Shown: one piece after another, positions 24,791-34,349 of the stretch
How the letters are laid out: every line of letters begins with the position of its first letter
How positions within the stretch are numbered: position 1 is the stretch's first letter
DNA from: an uncultured Alphaproteobacteria bacterium
Lineage (GTDB): Bacteria; Pseudomonadota; Alphaproteobacteria; Rhodobacterales; Rhodobacteraceae
Length of the DNA stretch: 64,000 nucleotides
Assembly: GCA_902556405.1 (NCBI GenBank)
Contig: CACDWF010000002.1
Span: 1 to 64,000, forward strand
Direction: 5' to 3'
Notes under the pieces: model-generated
The model's input: the letters and a program-made list of their open reading frames with translations, nothing else
Databases searched by the model: none
Told to the model about the DNA's origin: nothing
Made by a program: the position numbers and the translations under genes

Positions 24791-24982
24791 GGGCTTTGAG
24801 AATCATAGTCGATTGAAGAATCAGTGTTTAAGAAGCATCGTCTTAAAAAAAAAGATGAAAAACCTATTAATTAACTGATTTTAATAACTTTTTTCTATGT
24901 AAATAATTAAAAGTGGAAAAAAACGTGAGAATGTTTAAACTTACCATCCTTGAAGTGTGTAAGAGTGTTTTTAAACACACTA

Positions 24983-24996
24983 AAGTTTCGAAACTT
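24983..24996. promoter_or_regulatory. Perfect 14-bp palindrome upstream of aapJ
   Basis: In the 231-base gap before aapJ there is a perfect palindrome AAGTTTCGAAACTT, 25 bases before the ATG. Just before it lies GTGTTTTTAAACAC, an almost perfect inverted repeat. Such symmetry suits a dimeric regulator, but no known operator was recognised. An AAGGA ribosome-binding site follows. Confidence 0.3.
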
Positions 24997-25021
24997 AAAT
25001 TAGGTTAAAGAAGGAAAAAAT

Positions 25022-26035
25022 ATGAAGAAACTATTTTTGGGAGTGCTTACAGCGTTGGCTTTGGCTGCTGGCGGTACTTTTGCTGGAACATTAGACGATG
25101 TAAAGGCACGCGGAAATTTATTATGTGGTGTATCCACGGGTGCACCTGGTTTTGCTACTGTCGATGATAGCGGTAAAGATGTTGGGTTTGACGTGGACTA
25201 TTGTCGAGCTCTAGCAGCTGCGATTTTTGGTGATCCAATGGCAGTGAAGTTTGTTGGTTTGACCTCTGCAGTAAGATTTACAGCATTGGCAGCAGGAGAA
25301 GTTGACATACTTGCTAGAAACACAACATGGACATATAGCAGAGATACCGACCTGAAGCAGACTTTTTTAGGTGTAAACTATTATGATGGTCAAGGCTTCA
25401 TGGTTAAGAAGGAATTAGGTGTTAAGTCTACAACAGAATTAGACGGTGCGACCGTATGTATTCAAGTTGGAACAACAACAGAACTTAACCTTGCTGACTA
25501 CTTCAAGGAAAATGGTATGAGCTACGAGCCTGTGCCGACAGCTGATAATGCTGAATCTCAACAGCAGTATCTTGCCGGAGCATGTGACACATACACAACT
25601 GATGCTTCCGCATTGCATGGTACAAGAGTAAACCTTGAAAACCCTGATGACCACCTCGTTCTGCCGGAAATCATTTCGAAAGAGCCACTTGGACCTCTTG
25701 TGAGACACGGTGATGATAATTGGGCTGACATAGGACGTTGGGTGCTAAATGCGCTAGTTATTGCTGAAGAAAAAGGAATAACAAAGGATAATATCGATAG
25801 TTGGAAAGATACTAAAGATGCCGAGATCCATAGACTTCTTGGAACCGGTGATGATGATATTCTAGCTATGGTAGGACTTCCTAAGAACGCTATGTATAAC
25901 GCGATTAAAGCGGGTGGAAACTACGGCGAAATCTTTGAAAATAATCTAGGTGCTACAAGCGGTATTAACATCGAAAGAGGTGTGAATGCGTCTTGGACTA
26001 AGGGTGGTATTCTTTATTCACCTCCATTTAGATGA
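25022..26035 (+). CDS. aapJ: General L-amino acid ABC transporter, periplasmic binding protein
   Basis: Binding protein of a general L-amino-acid ABC importer. It is 337 residues. A signal peptide (MKKLFLGVLTALALAAGGTFA) precedes the mature protein. The family start TLDDVKARGNLLCGVSTG is present, as are GFDVDYCRALAAAIFGDP and the central CIQVGTTTELNLADYF. The transporter genes aapQ, aapM and aapP follow. A strong hairpin lies between this gene and aapQ, which would let the binding protein be made in excess. Confidence 0.95.
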   Translation: MKKLFLGVLTALALAAGGTFAGTLDDVKARGNLLCGVSTGAPGFATVDDSGKDVGFDVDYCRALAAAIFGDPMAVKFVGLTSAVRFTALAAGEVDILARNTTWTYSRDTDLKQTFLGVNYYDGQGFMVKKELGVKSTTELDGATVCIQVGTTTELNLADYFKENGMSYEPVPTADNAESQQQYLAGACDTYTTDASALHGTRVNLENPDDHLVLPEIISKEPLGPLVRHGDDNWADIGRWVLNALVIAEEKGITKDNIDSWKDTKDAEIHRLLGTGDDDILAMVGLPKNAMYNAIKAGGNYGEIFENNLGATSGINIERGVNASWTKGGILYSPPFR

Positions 26036-26050
26036 TTTGAAAACCTACTT

Positions 26051-26080
26051 AAAAAAGGGGCGTCTTGAACGCCCCTTTTT
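26051..26080 (+). terminator. Strong intrinsic terminator/attenuator between aapJ and aapQ
   Basis: A perfect 12-bp stem (AAAAAGGGGCGT paired with ACGCCCCTTTTT) surrounds the 5-base loop CTTGA, 16 bases after the aapJ stop. The G/C core with flanking A and T runs is a textbook bidirectional Rho-independent terminator. Since aapQMP continue in the same direction, it probably attenuates rather than ends the operon. Confidence 0.9.
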
Positions 26081-26197
26081 CGTTTAAAAAATAAGTGAAT
26101 TATTACTGAACCTACATGTTGCAGGTTTTATTAATTTATATTACCTCCGTAGATAAAATTTTATAAACTATAGTCAGATGTAAATTATGGAACTAAT

Positions 26198-27415
26198 ATG
26201 AGCTCACCAACTCTTCCACCATCAGAAAGCTTTAAATTTAGTATGTTGCTAAGTGACACACGTTATAGAGGAATGTCGCTACAAGTAATCACGTTTATAA
26301 TATTTATGGCTGTATTTTTCTGGCTAGTCGATAATACTATTAAAAACTTAGCCTTGCTTGATAAAGATGTGAGCTTTAATTTTCTATCGCTAAGAGCCGG
26401 GTATGACATTAACCAGCGATTAATACCTTACACCAGCGATAGTACACACGGAATGGCAGCTTTAGTTGGCATTCTTAATACTCTACTGGTTGCATTTGTC
26501 GGGTGCATAATTGCTACAGTTCTCGGGCTTTTTGTCGGTATTCTACGCCTCTCAAAAAATTGGATTGTGGCAAAGCTTATGTCTGCCTACATAGAAGGTT
26601 TCAGAAATGTCCCAGTACTCCTTTGGATTGTGATGGTTTTTGCTTTGCTTACCGAGTTTACGCCCGCACCAAGGGCTTTCAAAGGTGCTGAACCTGAAGC
26701 TTCGATGTTATTTTTCGAGAGTATAGCGATAACGAATCGAGGAACTTATTTTCCAGCACCAGTTTTGGCGGAAGGAGCCTATTGGTTACTGCTGTGCTTT
26801 GGTCTTTCGATAGTTGCCTCTATCTATTTTATTCGATATGCAAATAAACAGAAAAAAGTTACTGGAAAAAGCTTACCTACATTTTGGATTAGTGTAGCAG
26901 TAATTATTTTTCCAACATTAATAGTCTTTTTCGCAATGGGTCAGCCAGTTTCACTTGAGTATCCTTATCTCAAGGGATTTAATTTTAAAGACGGAATACA
27001 CCTTAGAAACTCATTTCTTGCATTGACCTTAGCATTGGCTTTCTATACTTCTGCCTTTATTGCTGAGATAGTAAGAGCGGGCATTATGGCAGTTTCCAAA
27101 GGCCAATCTGAAGCGGCAGCATCACTAGGTTTGAGACCTAACAAAATAATGAGCCTTATTATTCTGCCACAGGCTTTGAGGATTATTGTACCTCCTCTTA
27201 TCTCAAACTATTTAAATTTAACTAAAAATTCATCTCTTGCTATCGCCGTGGGATATATGGATGTAAGAGGAACCCTAGGAGGAATTACTCTTAATCAGAC
27301 TGGAAGAGAGTTGGAGTCGATGCTTTTGCTAATGGGTTTTTATCTTGCAGTATCATTATTGATCTCTTCGTTTATCAATTACTTTAACCGGTCTTTTCAA
27401 ATAGTGGTGCGGTAA
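26198..27415 (+). CDS. aapQ: General L-amino acid ABC transporter, permease
   Basis: First of two membrane permeases of the Aap importer, located in the inner membrane. It is 405 residues with several hydrophobic segments and a large region between the first helices, as in AapQ and BztB. The binding-protein-dependent permease motif is EAAASLGLRPNKIMSLIILP at about residues 306-325. It overlaps aapM by one base (TAATG). Confidence 0.93.
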   Translation: MSSPTLPPSESFKFSMLLSDTRYRGMSLQVITFIIFMAVFFWLVDNTIKNLALLDKDVSFNFLSLRAGYDINQRLIPYTSDSTHGMAALVGILNTLLVAFVGCIIATVLGLFVGILRLSKNWIVAKLMSAYIEGFRNVPVLLWIVMVFALLTEFTPAPRAFKGAEPEASMLFFESIAITNRGTYFPAPVLAEGAYWLLLCFGLSIVASIYFIRYANKQKKVTGKSLPTFWISVAVIIFPTLIVFFAMGQPVSLEYPYLKGFNFKDGIHLRNSFLALTLALAFYTSAFIAEIVRAGIMAVSKGQSEAAASLGLRPNKIMSLIILPQALRIIVPPLISNYLNLTKNSSLAIAVGYMDVRGTLGGITLNQTGRELESMLLLMGFYLAVSLLISSFINYFNRSFQIVVR

Positions 27416-28695
27416 TGACTAAGATAGCTTTTGTAAGAAAAAAAGAAATACCGCCATCAGCACCCCCAATAACAACGGTTGGGCTTATTGGATGGTTAAG
27501 ACAAAATTTATTTTCATCATGGCTAAACTCGATACTCACAGTGTTGTCGGTATACTTTATAGTTATCATGTTATGGGATTTTATACCTTGGGCTTATGGA
27601 GGACACTGGAATACTAAATCGCTAAGAGAATGTCTAGACTTAGACCCAGATGTAGCGTGCTTTTCAGTACTTACGGCTAGATGGAAACAATTACTTTTCG
27701 GACTGTATCCAGCTGAGGAGTATTGGAGGCCTACATTAACTTTTATCTTCTTGTTGCTTGCCATCGTTCCTATATTATTTCCAAAGTTTTTTCGTTTTTT
27801 TTGGTTCTCAATAATTTATCCTGGATTAGCTGTATGGCTACTATGGGGGGGATCGTTTTGGTCAATTAGTATAGTATATATTGGGTTAACTTTAGGAGCA
27901 TTGTTTTTTCTGACTTTGATAAGACGGTATCTAAAAAACTATATGATAGCAGCTATCCTCGCTTCCTTATTTACTGCCGTATTTTTTTTCCTTATCTCCA
28001 ATCCGTTGGTAGGTTTTCTTAACGCTATTTTGCCAATTAGTCTTCCTTTCGTTGAGTCTTTAAAGATGGGTGGATTTACTTTGTCTCTGATCGTAGGAGT
28101 TACAGGAATTGTTGCATCTTTTCCCATCGGGATTTTATTGGCATTGGGTAGACAGTCTAATTTACCAGTAATAAAAATGATATGTGTAGGGTTCATTGAG
28201 TTTATAAGAGGCGTACCGCTAATAACATTGTTATTTGTTGCGTCGGTTCTATTAAACTACTTTTTACCCCCAGGAACAAACTTTGATATTGTGTTGAGAG
28301 TAGTAATTATGGTTACGTTGTTTTCCGCAGCGTATATGGCTGAGGTAATTCGAGGCGGGCTCGCGGGATTACCATTAGGTCAGCATGAAGCGTCAGCGTC
28401 TTTAGGGCTCACATATTGGCAATCACAACGACTTATAATTATGCCGCAGGCGTTAAAAATATCTATTCCAGGTATTGTGAACACCTTTATTGGTTTGTTT
28501 AAAGATACAACTCTTGTATCCATTATAAGCCTAAGAGATCCGGTAGGGCTTGCGTCGACAATAAGAGCGGATCAAAAGTGGAATGGTATTTATTGGGAAC
28601 TCTACGTTGCTATTGGGTTGATGTTTTTTATTTTTTGTTGGGGTATGTCCCAGTACTCACAATATTTAGAAAGAAAATTAAAAACGGATAAATAG
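27415..28695 (+). CDS. aapM: General L-amino acid ABC transporter, permease
   Basis: Second permease of the Aap importer. It is 426 residues. After an extended N-terminal hydrophobic region, the core has the EAA loop EASASLGLTYWQSQRLIIMP near residues 323-342. It is translationally coupled to aapQ. aapP follows after 32 bases. Confidence 0.93.
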   Translation: MTKIAFVRKKEIPPSAPPITTVGLIGWLRQNLFSSWLNSILTVLSVYFIVIMLWDFIPWAYGGHWNTKSLRECLDLDPDVACFSVLTARWKQLLFGLYPAEEYWRPTLTFIFLLLAIVPILFPKFFRFFWFSIIYPGLAVWLLWGGSFWSISIVYIGLTLGALFFLTLIRRYLKNYMIAAILASLFTAVFFFLISNPLVGFLNAILPISLPFVESLKMGGFTLSLIVGVTGIVASFPIGILLALGRQSNLPVIKMICVGFIEFIRGVPLITLLFVASVLLNYFLPPGTNFDIVLRVVIMVTLFSAAYMAEVIRGGLAGLPLGQHEASASLGLTYWQSQRLIIMPQALKISIPGIVNTFIGLFKDTTLVSIISLRDPVGLASTIRADQKWNGIYWELYVAIGLMFFIFCWGMSQYSQYLERKLKTDK

Positions 28696-28727
28696 AATTG
28701 TCTATTTAGGTTAGGAGTAAGATTGAT

Positions 28728-29492
28728 ATGGAAAAAACTAAGATAAACATAACAGATGAAGTAGCTATCCACATATCTGATATGAACAAGTGGTTTGGTA
28801 ACTTCCACGTACTTAGGGATATTAATCTGGAAGTGAGAAGAGGTGAGAGAATTGTTGTCTGCGGTCCATCTGGATCTGGTAAATCAACACTGATAAGATG
28901 CATTAATAGACTTGAAGAGCATCAAAAGGGAAGCATAATTGTTGATGGTACAGAGCTAACCACTGACCTAAAAAATATTGATAAGATCAGATCTGAAGTT
29001 GGGATGGTCTTTCAGCATTTTAATTTGTTCCCTCATCTTACAACTTTAGAAAATTGTACTCTAGCACCGATGTGGGTTAGAGAAACTCCAGAAAAAGAAG
29101 CTACAGAGATCGCAATGGAAATGCTTGAAAAAGTAAAAATCCCTGAACAGGCTCACAAATACCCAGGGCAACTTTCTGGTGGGCAACAACAAAGAGTAGC
29201 GATTGCAAGATCTTTATGCATGAAGCCAAGGATAATGTTATTTGATGAAGTTACCTCCGCATTGGATCCCGAAATGATTAAGGAGGTACTGGATACTATG
29301 ATTGAGCTTGCTGAGGATGGTATGACGATGATTTGTGTTACGCATGAGATGGGCTTTGCTAGGCAAGTTGCGGATAGAGTTATATTCATGGACGATGGTC
29401 AGATTGTTGAGCAAAACGAACCGGAAGAGTTCTTTAAAAATCCACAGTCTGATAGAACAAAGTTGTTTTTGAGTCAGATATTAGGTCATTAA
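28728..29492 (+). CDS. aapP: General L-amino acid ABC transporter, ATP-binding protein
   Basis: ATPase of the Aap importer. It is 254 residues. Walker A is [14 protein letters not shown], the Q-loop [11 protein letters not shown], the signature [15 protein letters not shown], and Walker [15 protein letters not shown]; the H-loop is [10 protein letters not shown]. It is the last gene of aapJQMP. The next, broken gene is on the opposite strand and ends only two bases away. Confidence 0.96.
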   Translation: MEKTKINITDEVAIHISDMNKWFGNFHVLRDINLEVRRGERIVVCGPSGSGKSTLIRCINRLEEHQKGSIIVDGTELTTDLKNIDKIRSEVGMVFQHFNLFPHLTTLENCTLAPMWVRETPEKEATEIAMEMLEKVKIPEQAHKYPGQLSGGQQQRVAIARSLCMKPRIMLFDEVTSALDPEMIKEVLDTMIELAEDGMTMICVTHEMGFARQVADRVIFMDDGQIVEQNEPEEFFKNPQSDRTKLFLSQILGH

Positions 29493-29493
29493 C

Positions 29494-30139
29494 CTACTCA
29501 TTCAGAAAAGCACGCATATGAAAATTTGATTGTTCCTTCAGTCTTAAATTCTGACCAGAGGGGCAGGACTTTCTGACGAGGCAGCCGTTTCTACATTCTT
29601 GACCACTTGGTGTGTTCACATATTCCTTACATCGAATAACATCATAGCCGTCTTGGTTAAGTGCACTTACTGGACAAGCAGTGAGGCATGTTTTCTCACA
29701 TGGGGTGCAGATATCTTCGAGTTATTTGGTGATTCAATATATTCATTTATACCGAGTGCCCCTCGAAAAGAAATAAATAGGCCCTTCTCTTTATGTACTA
29801 AAAGGCGAACAGGAGATGATCCCATTGTTGAACATTTTTTAGCCCAATCAACAAATGGCTGAAAGGGTTCTTCAAAAGGAAAAAATGACCTCGCACTTAA
29901 TTTTATTGCAATTTCTTCTATGGTTTTTTTGACCATCTATTGAGTGGGGTTTCTTTATTGTCCTTGTATTCCCTACTTTCTTTAAACACGTCCCAAAAAT
30001 AAGGCTCTTTTGCTCCTATTAACAAAATGGTTCTTACCTTAGAGCAAACATTAGCGGACCAATCTGGGTTAAAATAGCCTACGATATCGAGGCTTTTCTT
30101 ATCTAGCATTCTTTGAATAAACAGCAGGGTATTCGACAT
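29494..30139 (-). pseudogene. Ferredoxin-like 4Fe-4S protein, broken by two frameshifts
   Basis: The minus strand encodes a recognisable small ferredoxin-type protein, but in three frames. Part 1 runs from 30139 and ends ...LNRWSKKP at a stop near 29918. Part 2 resumes in another frame at TIEEIAIKLSARSFFPFEEP and runs to GINEYIESPNNS. Part 3, in a third frame, has CTPCEKTCLTACPVSAL followed by CRNGCLVRKSCPSG and ends at 29494. The Cys-x2-Cys-x3-Cys-x3-Cys-Pro pattern is a cluster ligand set. The first break lies in a run of seven A (near 29927-29933), where eight would restore the frame. The second is near 29720. It may be a decaying gene or contain sequencing errors. Confidence 0.75.
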
Positions 30140-30147
30140 TCTAGAAG

Positions 30148-31014
30148 CTAGTCGAAAGTTTTTTTAAACAGAGTGCCTACTCCATGGCTAGTAAAAAGCT
30201 CGAGAAGACAGGCATGATCAACTCTTCCATCAATTATAACCGATGCCCTAACACCCTCTTCAATAGCTTTTATTGATGTATTTACCTTGGGGATCATTCC
30301 CGAGCTAATAATTCCTGAGCCTATTAAGTTCCTTGCTTCTTCTATAGTCAATTGATTAATTAACTGATCGTCACTATCTTTTACACCGACCACATCCGTT
30401 AGCAGTAAGAGACGATCAGCTAAGAGGCTTGAAGCTATAGCACCTGCTGCTGTGTCACCATTAATATTGAATGTTTCGCCCTTTATTCCAAAACCGATGG
30501 GGGCAATAACAGGGATAAAGTCACTCTTTATAAAATTCTGGACTATTTCAGTATCAACTTTTTTTATCTTCCCAACAAATCCAAGTTTGGGATTATCTTG
30601 CTCACATTCAATCATATTTGCATCTTTTCCGGATAGTCCAACACCTTTCCCACCTTGGCTATTAACTGCATTAACTATAGATTTGTTAACATTTCCAGAG
30701 AGCACCATTTCAACGACTTCCATAGTTTTGCCGTCTGTTATTCTTTTCCCCTCAGCAAATTCACTTTCAATTTTTAAATCCGATAATACCTTATTAATCA
30801 TAGGGCCACCGCCGTGCACTATCACTGGGTTGACACCACATTGCTTTATCAAAACAATATCTCGCGCAAAATTTTCCATTGAGGGTTTGCTCGTCATGGC
30901 ATGACCACCGAGCTTAATAACTATTGTCGAGTCCTCATATCTTTGGATGTATGGTAGGGCTTCTGCCAGCGTAGCTGCCGTTTGCTTAAAATTATTTTCT
31001 ATTTTACCGTTCAT
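30148..31014 (-). CDS. argB: Acetylglutamate kinase
   Basis: ArgB phosphorylates N-acetyl-L-glutamate, the second step of arginine synthesis. It is 288 residues. The amino-acid-kinase motifs are VIKLGGHAM, VIVHGGGPMINKVL, VGLSGKDANMIEC and ININGDTAAGAIAS-type (here FNINGDTAAGAIAS). It is followed on the same strand by the broken ferredoxin gene and preceded by engB, matching the engB-argB order common in alphaproteobacteria. Confidence 0.97.
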   Translation of the reverse strand: MNGKIENNFKQTAATLAEALPYIQRYEDSTIVIKLGGHAMTSKPSMENFARDIVLIKQCGVNPVIVHGGGPMINKVLSDLKIESEFAEGKRITDGKTMEVVEMVLSGNVNKSIVNAVNSQGGKGVGLSGKDANMIECEQDNPKLGFVGKIKKVDTEIVQNFIKSDFIPVIAPIGFGIKGETFNINGDTAAGAIASSLLADRLLLLTDVVGVKDSDDQLINQLTIEEARNLIGSGIISSGMIPKVNTSIKAIEEGVRASVIIDGRVDHACLLELFTSHGVGTLFKKTFD

Positions 31015-31047
31015 AGCAAAATCTAATGCAATTATAATACTGATTTG

Positions 31048-31665
31048 TCAATTATTTTGATTTAAACCTAAAATTGAGAACATTACGTCTCGAATTTCAC
31101 TAATACCGGTTTTTTTTATCGCTGATGTCAGTAAAAATTCTGGATTGCAGGCAGGATGCTCCTCTATTTTGCTATTTATCTCCTCTAGAAGTTTGGTCAT
31201 CTCAGTTTTCTTAACCTTATCTATTTTGGTAAGTATTATTTGATAATTCACAGCATAGGTATCCAAAAAGGAGAAAAATTCTCTATCATTATCTTTTAAA
31301 CCGTGCCTCGCATCGACAAGAGTAAATACCCTCTTAAGAGAACGTCTCTCTGCGATATATGACTTTATAAGAATCTGCCAATCTGACCTTTTTTCTTTTG
31401 ACGCTTTTGCGTAACCATAGCCTGGGAGATCAACGATATAGCTTTTTTCTCCCAATGAAAAATAATTTAACTCTTGAGTTCGGCCGGGCGTCTTGGAAGT
31501 CCTAGCAAGGTCTCTTCTTTCAAATAAGGCATTTATTAGTGAGGATTTTCCAACATTAGATCGGCCTATAAAGCAAACTTCTGCCTCTCTATCTGGAGGC
31601 AAACCATCAATCCCAGTTACCCCTTTTAAAAAAGAGACTTCATTTAATAAAGGTGATTTTGTAAT
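31048..31665 (-). CDS. engB: Ribosome biogenesis GTPase EngB (YsxC/YihA), probable ATT start
   Basis: EngB is an essential GTPase for 50S assembly. The G1 motif is GRSNVGKSSL, then DLPGYGYAKA, TKIDKVKK and TSAIKKTG. The usual start codons give only a TTG at 31602, which would cut off conserved family sequence. Upstream in frame the translation continues as TKSPLLNEVSFLKGVTGIDG, matching the normal N-terminus. The frame is closed by TAG at 31668-31666, and the codon right after it is ATT. A strong AAGGGAG box lies six bases before that ATT. I therefore call ATT at 31665-31663 as the start, giving 205 residues. Confidence 0.85.
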   Translation of the reverse strand: MTKSPLLNEVSFLKGVTGIDGLPPDREAEVCFIGRSNVGKSSLINALFERRDLARTSKTPGRTQELNYFSLGEKSYIVDLPGYGYAKASKEKRSDWQILIKSYIAERRSLKRVFTLVDARHGLKDNDREFFSFLDTYAVNYQIILTKIDKVKKTEMTKLLEEINSKIEEHPACNPEFLLTSAIKKTGISEIRDVMFSILGLNQNN

Positions 31666-31671
31666 CTATAG

Positions 31672-31678
31672 CTCCCTT
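31672..31678 (-). promoter_or_regulatory. Shine-Dalgarno deciding the engB start
   Basis: AAGGGAG on the minus strand, directly after the yidC stop. It is followed by six bases (CTATAG) and then ATT. No ATG, GTG or TTG sits at workable spacing, so this box is the main evidence for an ATT start of engB. Confidence 0.65.
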
Positions 31679-31679
31679 A

Positions 31680-33479
31680 TTAATTTTCTTTGGAGGCCCC
31701 TTCCTTTTTAAAGGAGCTCACAATATTTCCAAAAATATCTGGTTTCACACCTTGTGATGCCATAATAAAATACTGTTGTGCAAACGTGATTATATTATTT
31801 GCCACCCAATAAATCACTAGGCCACTGGAGAACTGCCCAAGAAGAAACATGAAAATCCATGGCATCCATGCAAAAATCATTTGCTGTGTTTTATCGGCTG
31901 GTGCTGGATTAAGCTTCTGTTGCAACCACATTGTTATACCCATAAGCATCGGGTAGACCCCTATAGAAAAAATAACAAGAAAACTTTCTGGACCGGGAGG
32001 TGAGAATGGCAATAGGCCGAATAAGTTTAATATAGAGCTAGGATCGGGAGCTGAGAGGTCTGTGATCCATCCTATGAACGGAGCATGCCTCACCTCAATA
32101 GTAACAAAAAGCACTTTATATAAAGAAAAGAATATTGGAATTTGCAGCAGTATTGGCAAGCAGCCGGCAGCAGGATTGACCTTTTCCTTCTTATATAAAG
32201 CCATCATTTCCTGTTGCAACTTCATTCGGTCATCACCAGCTCTCTTCTTTATTTTTTCCATCTCTGGTTGTAGTTGCTTTAACTTCGACATTGAGACGTA
32301 GGATTTATAAGCAAGTGGAAGTAATACAGTTTTGACAACTAGAGTAAGAAGAATGATCGCCCACCCCATATTTCCAACAAGCTTGTTACAATAATCAAGT
32401 AAAGAAAAAATCGGTTTGGTTAAAAAGAAAAACCATCCCCAATCAACAGTGTCTATAAAGTCAGCAAAATCAGACTCTTTCTGATATGTTTTTATCGTAT
32501 TGACTTCTTTGGCACCCGCGAATAAGTAGGTCTTTATTTCAATTGATTGGCCTGACTCAATGCTCTGCAGAGGATGACGAATATCGGCCTGATAAATATC
32601 ATTTGCCTTATTATATTTACTAGCCATTTTGAATTTACTTTTTGGTTCACCAACGAGTGTCGACATCCAATACTTATCGGTAAACCCAATCCAACCATTT
32701 TCTGTAATCTCATAGATTTCAAGATTGGCACGCTCTCTATCGTCATATTTCTGATCTGTTATATCATCATAAGATAACTCAACTAGTTCGCCATCATCAT
32801 ATCCCACTATCCCTTCATGAAGAATGTAAAAGCCAATAGTTTCGGGGGCGCTATGACGGGCTAGTATTCCGTAAGCCGCCAAATCAATGGGTGTATTTGT
32901 TCGATTAAACACGCGCTGCTTTATAGTGAATAGAAAATCTTCATCGATGGAAATTTCTCTTTCAAATATGACCCCCTTTGGGCTCGTCCATTGCAGTGTT
33001 ACAGGTGCATTGGGTGCGAGAGTTTTACCTTTTGCGAGGCTCCAGACAGTTTTCGGATTAGGTACATTCTCTTTGTCTCGAGATGACCATCCATAAACAG
33101 CATAATAGTTTTCATTTTCATACTGAAAAAGCTCAATATTTTTCGAGTTTTCTTCCTGCGACTCAAAATAATCCAAGAGTTTAAGGTTATCTATTTTACC
33201 ACCCCTTAAAGATAATGACCCCGATAGCCGCGATGTTTCTATTGGTACTCTAGGTACTTCTGCAGATGTATCTTGTTTTTGCTTACTTTGGTCAGTATCA
33301 ATTTGTACTGGAGTGCTGAGACCATTACCCGCTTGGTAATCTTTTTGTGTAACTTGTTCTGTTGTTTGTTCAGGATTTACTTCTTCTATTGGCTCTGGTG
33401 GAAACATGAGCATCCAACCAAGCAGTACTAAAAAACTTAAGGACGTTGCCAATAAAAGGTTCTTATTCTGATCATCCAT
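31680..33479 (-). CDS. yidC: Membrane protein insertase YidC
   Basis: YidC inserts and folds inner-membrane proteins, alone or with SecYEG. It is 599 residues. It has an N-terminal anchor (LLLATSLSFLVLLGWMLMFP), a low-complexity Gln/Glu-rich linker, the periplasmic beta domain, and the C-terminal insertase core from about residue 355 (GWAIILLTLVVKTVLLPLAY, then LQIPIFFSLYKVLFVTIE). It lies in the conserved run rpmH-rnpA-yidD-yidC. Confidence 0.98.
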   Translation of the reverse strand: MDDQNKNLLLATSLSFLVLLGWMLMFPPEPIEEVNPEQTTEQVTQKDYQAGNGLSTPVQIDTDQSKQKQDTSAEVPRVPIETSRLSGSLSLRGGKIDNLKLLDYFESQEENSKNIELFQYENENYYAVYGWSSRDKENVPNPKTVWSLAKGKTLAPNAPVTLQWTSPKGVIFEREISIDEDFLFTIKQRVFNRTNTPIDLAAYGILARHSAPETIGFYILHEGIVGYDDGELVELSYDDITDQKYDDRERANLEIYEITENGWIGFTDKYWMSTLVGEPKSKFKMASKYNKANDIYQADIRHPLQSIESGQSIEIKTYLFAGAKEVNTIKTYQKESDFADFIDTVDWGWFFFLTKPIFSLLDYCNKLVGNMGWAIILLTLVVKTVLLPLAYKSYVSMSKLKQLQPEMEKIKKRAGDDRMKLQQEMMALYKKEKVNPAAGCLPILLQIPIFFSLYKVLFVTIEVRHAPFIGWITDLSAPDPSSILNLFGLLPFSPPGPESFLVIFSIGVYPMLMGITMWLQQKLNPAPADKTQQMIFAWMPWIFMFLLGQFSSGLVIYWVANNIITFAQQYFIMASQGVKPDIFGNIVSSFKKEGASKEN

Positions 33480-33545
33480 CTACTCTGCCTTCTCTTAAAT
33501 ATTCTGGCACTAATATATGGTTACTGATGACTTAATTCAATCGAT

Positions 33546-33791
33546 TTATCGAGTAATGTCTTCTGATTGTTTTTTGTTCGGTACAGGATCATAACCAGAG
33601 TATCGGCTAAATGGATGACATTTGAGTATTCGCTTTATAGAAAGATAGGATCCCTTTAAAACCCCATGGGTTTTTAAGGCTGCTAATGCGTATTCAGAGC
33701 ATGTTGGCTCAAAGCGACAATTCTTTCCAGTTAATGGGCTAATGAAAAAACGATACATGTGAATAGGAAAAGAAATAATTTTTATCAGCAT
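33546..33791 (-). CDS. yidD: Membrane protein insertion efficiency factor YidD
   Basis: YidD is a small membrane-associated protein that aids YidC-dependent insertion. It is 81 residues, with [20 protein letters not shown] and [16 protein letters not shown] as signatures, including the conserved cysteines. The ATG follows the rnpA stop directly (TAAATG), suggesting translational coupling. Confidence 0.97.
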   Translation of the reverse strand: MLIKIISFPIHMYRFFISPLTGKNCRFEPTCSEYALAALKTHGVLKGSYLSIKRILKCHPFSRYSGYDPVPNKKQSEDITR

Positions 33792-34154
33792 TTATACGCC
33801 TTTCTCCTGGCCATATATTTTCTTTATTCCGATTTCTATATCATTACAAAGATCAGTAAACTTTACTTTTATAGTTGTATCCTTTCGAGCAATGAAAATA
33901 TAGTTGGTTTTTTTTATACCGATTTCCTTAAGTACAATCTTTCCTGCCTCTCTTAATCGCCGTTTTGCTCTGTTTCGTTTGACAGCATTTCCAACTTTTT
34001 TCGAACATGTAATGCCCATCATTACGGATTCATCTGTTTCCACTACTTCATCCGTTCGCGGGTAGCTTTGAACGACCACCGAATGCATAGCCGCGTAAGG
34101 TGCGTCATTACCTTTAAGGAAGTCTCGACGCTTTTTGATTGTTTGGATATCCAT
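33792..34154 (-). CDS. rnpA: Ribonuclease P protein component
   Basis: Protein subunit of RNase P, which matures the 5' ends of tRNAs. It is 120 residues. The RNR motif is KKVGNAVKRNRAKRRLREA. It lies between rpmH and yidD as in most bacteria; the start is ATG at 34154, 36 bases after the rpmH stop. Confidence 0.97.
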   Translation of the reverse strand: MDIQTIKKRRDFLKGNDAPYAAMHSVVVQSYPRTDEVVETDESVMMGITCSKKVGNAVKRNRAKRRLREAGKIVLKEIGIKKTNYIFIARKDTTIKVKFTDLCNDIEIGIKKIYGQEKGV

Positions 34155-34190
34155 AAGTACTCCCTGTAGTCGTCAAGACTACTTAGAATA

Positions 34191-34325
34191 TTATGCGGAC
34201 AATGTCTTTCTACCGCGTGCTCGTCTTCGGTTAAGTATCTTTCTTCCAGCACTTGTTGCTGATCGTAAACGAAACCCGTGGCGACGCTTTCTAACTCGGT
34301 TACTGGGTTGATATGTTCTTTTCAT
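34191..34325 (-). CDS. rpmH: 50S ribosomal protein L34
   Basis: L34, a very small basic 50S protein. I translated it by hand: 44 residues, start [18 protein letters not shown], end [12 protein letters not shown]. An AGGGAG box precedes the ATG. It is the first gene of the rpmH-rnpA-yidD-yidC-engB-argB run on the minus strand. Confidence 0.97.
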   Translation of the reverse strand: MKRTYQPSNRVRKRRHGFRLRSATSAGRKILNRRRARGRKTLSA

Positions 34326-34349
34326 TACACAACTCCCTTCAGGCTTTAT

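Noticed and set aside
30452-30904. 150-codon open frame on + inside argB
   Set aside because: It is antisense to a strongly conserved argB and its translation is low-complexity Ser/Pro/Ile, typical of a shadow frame.
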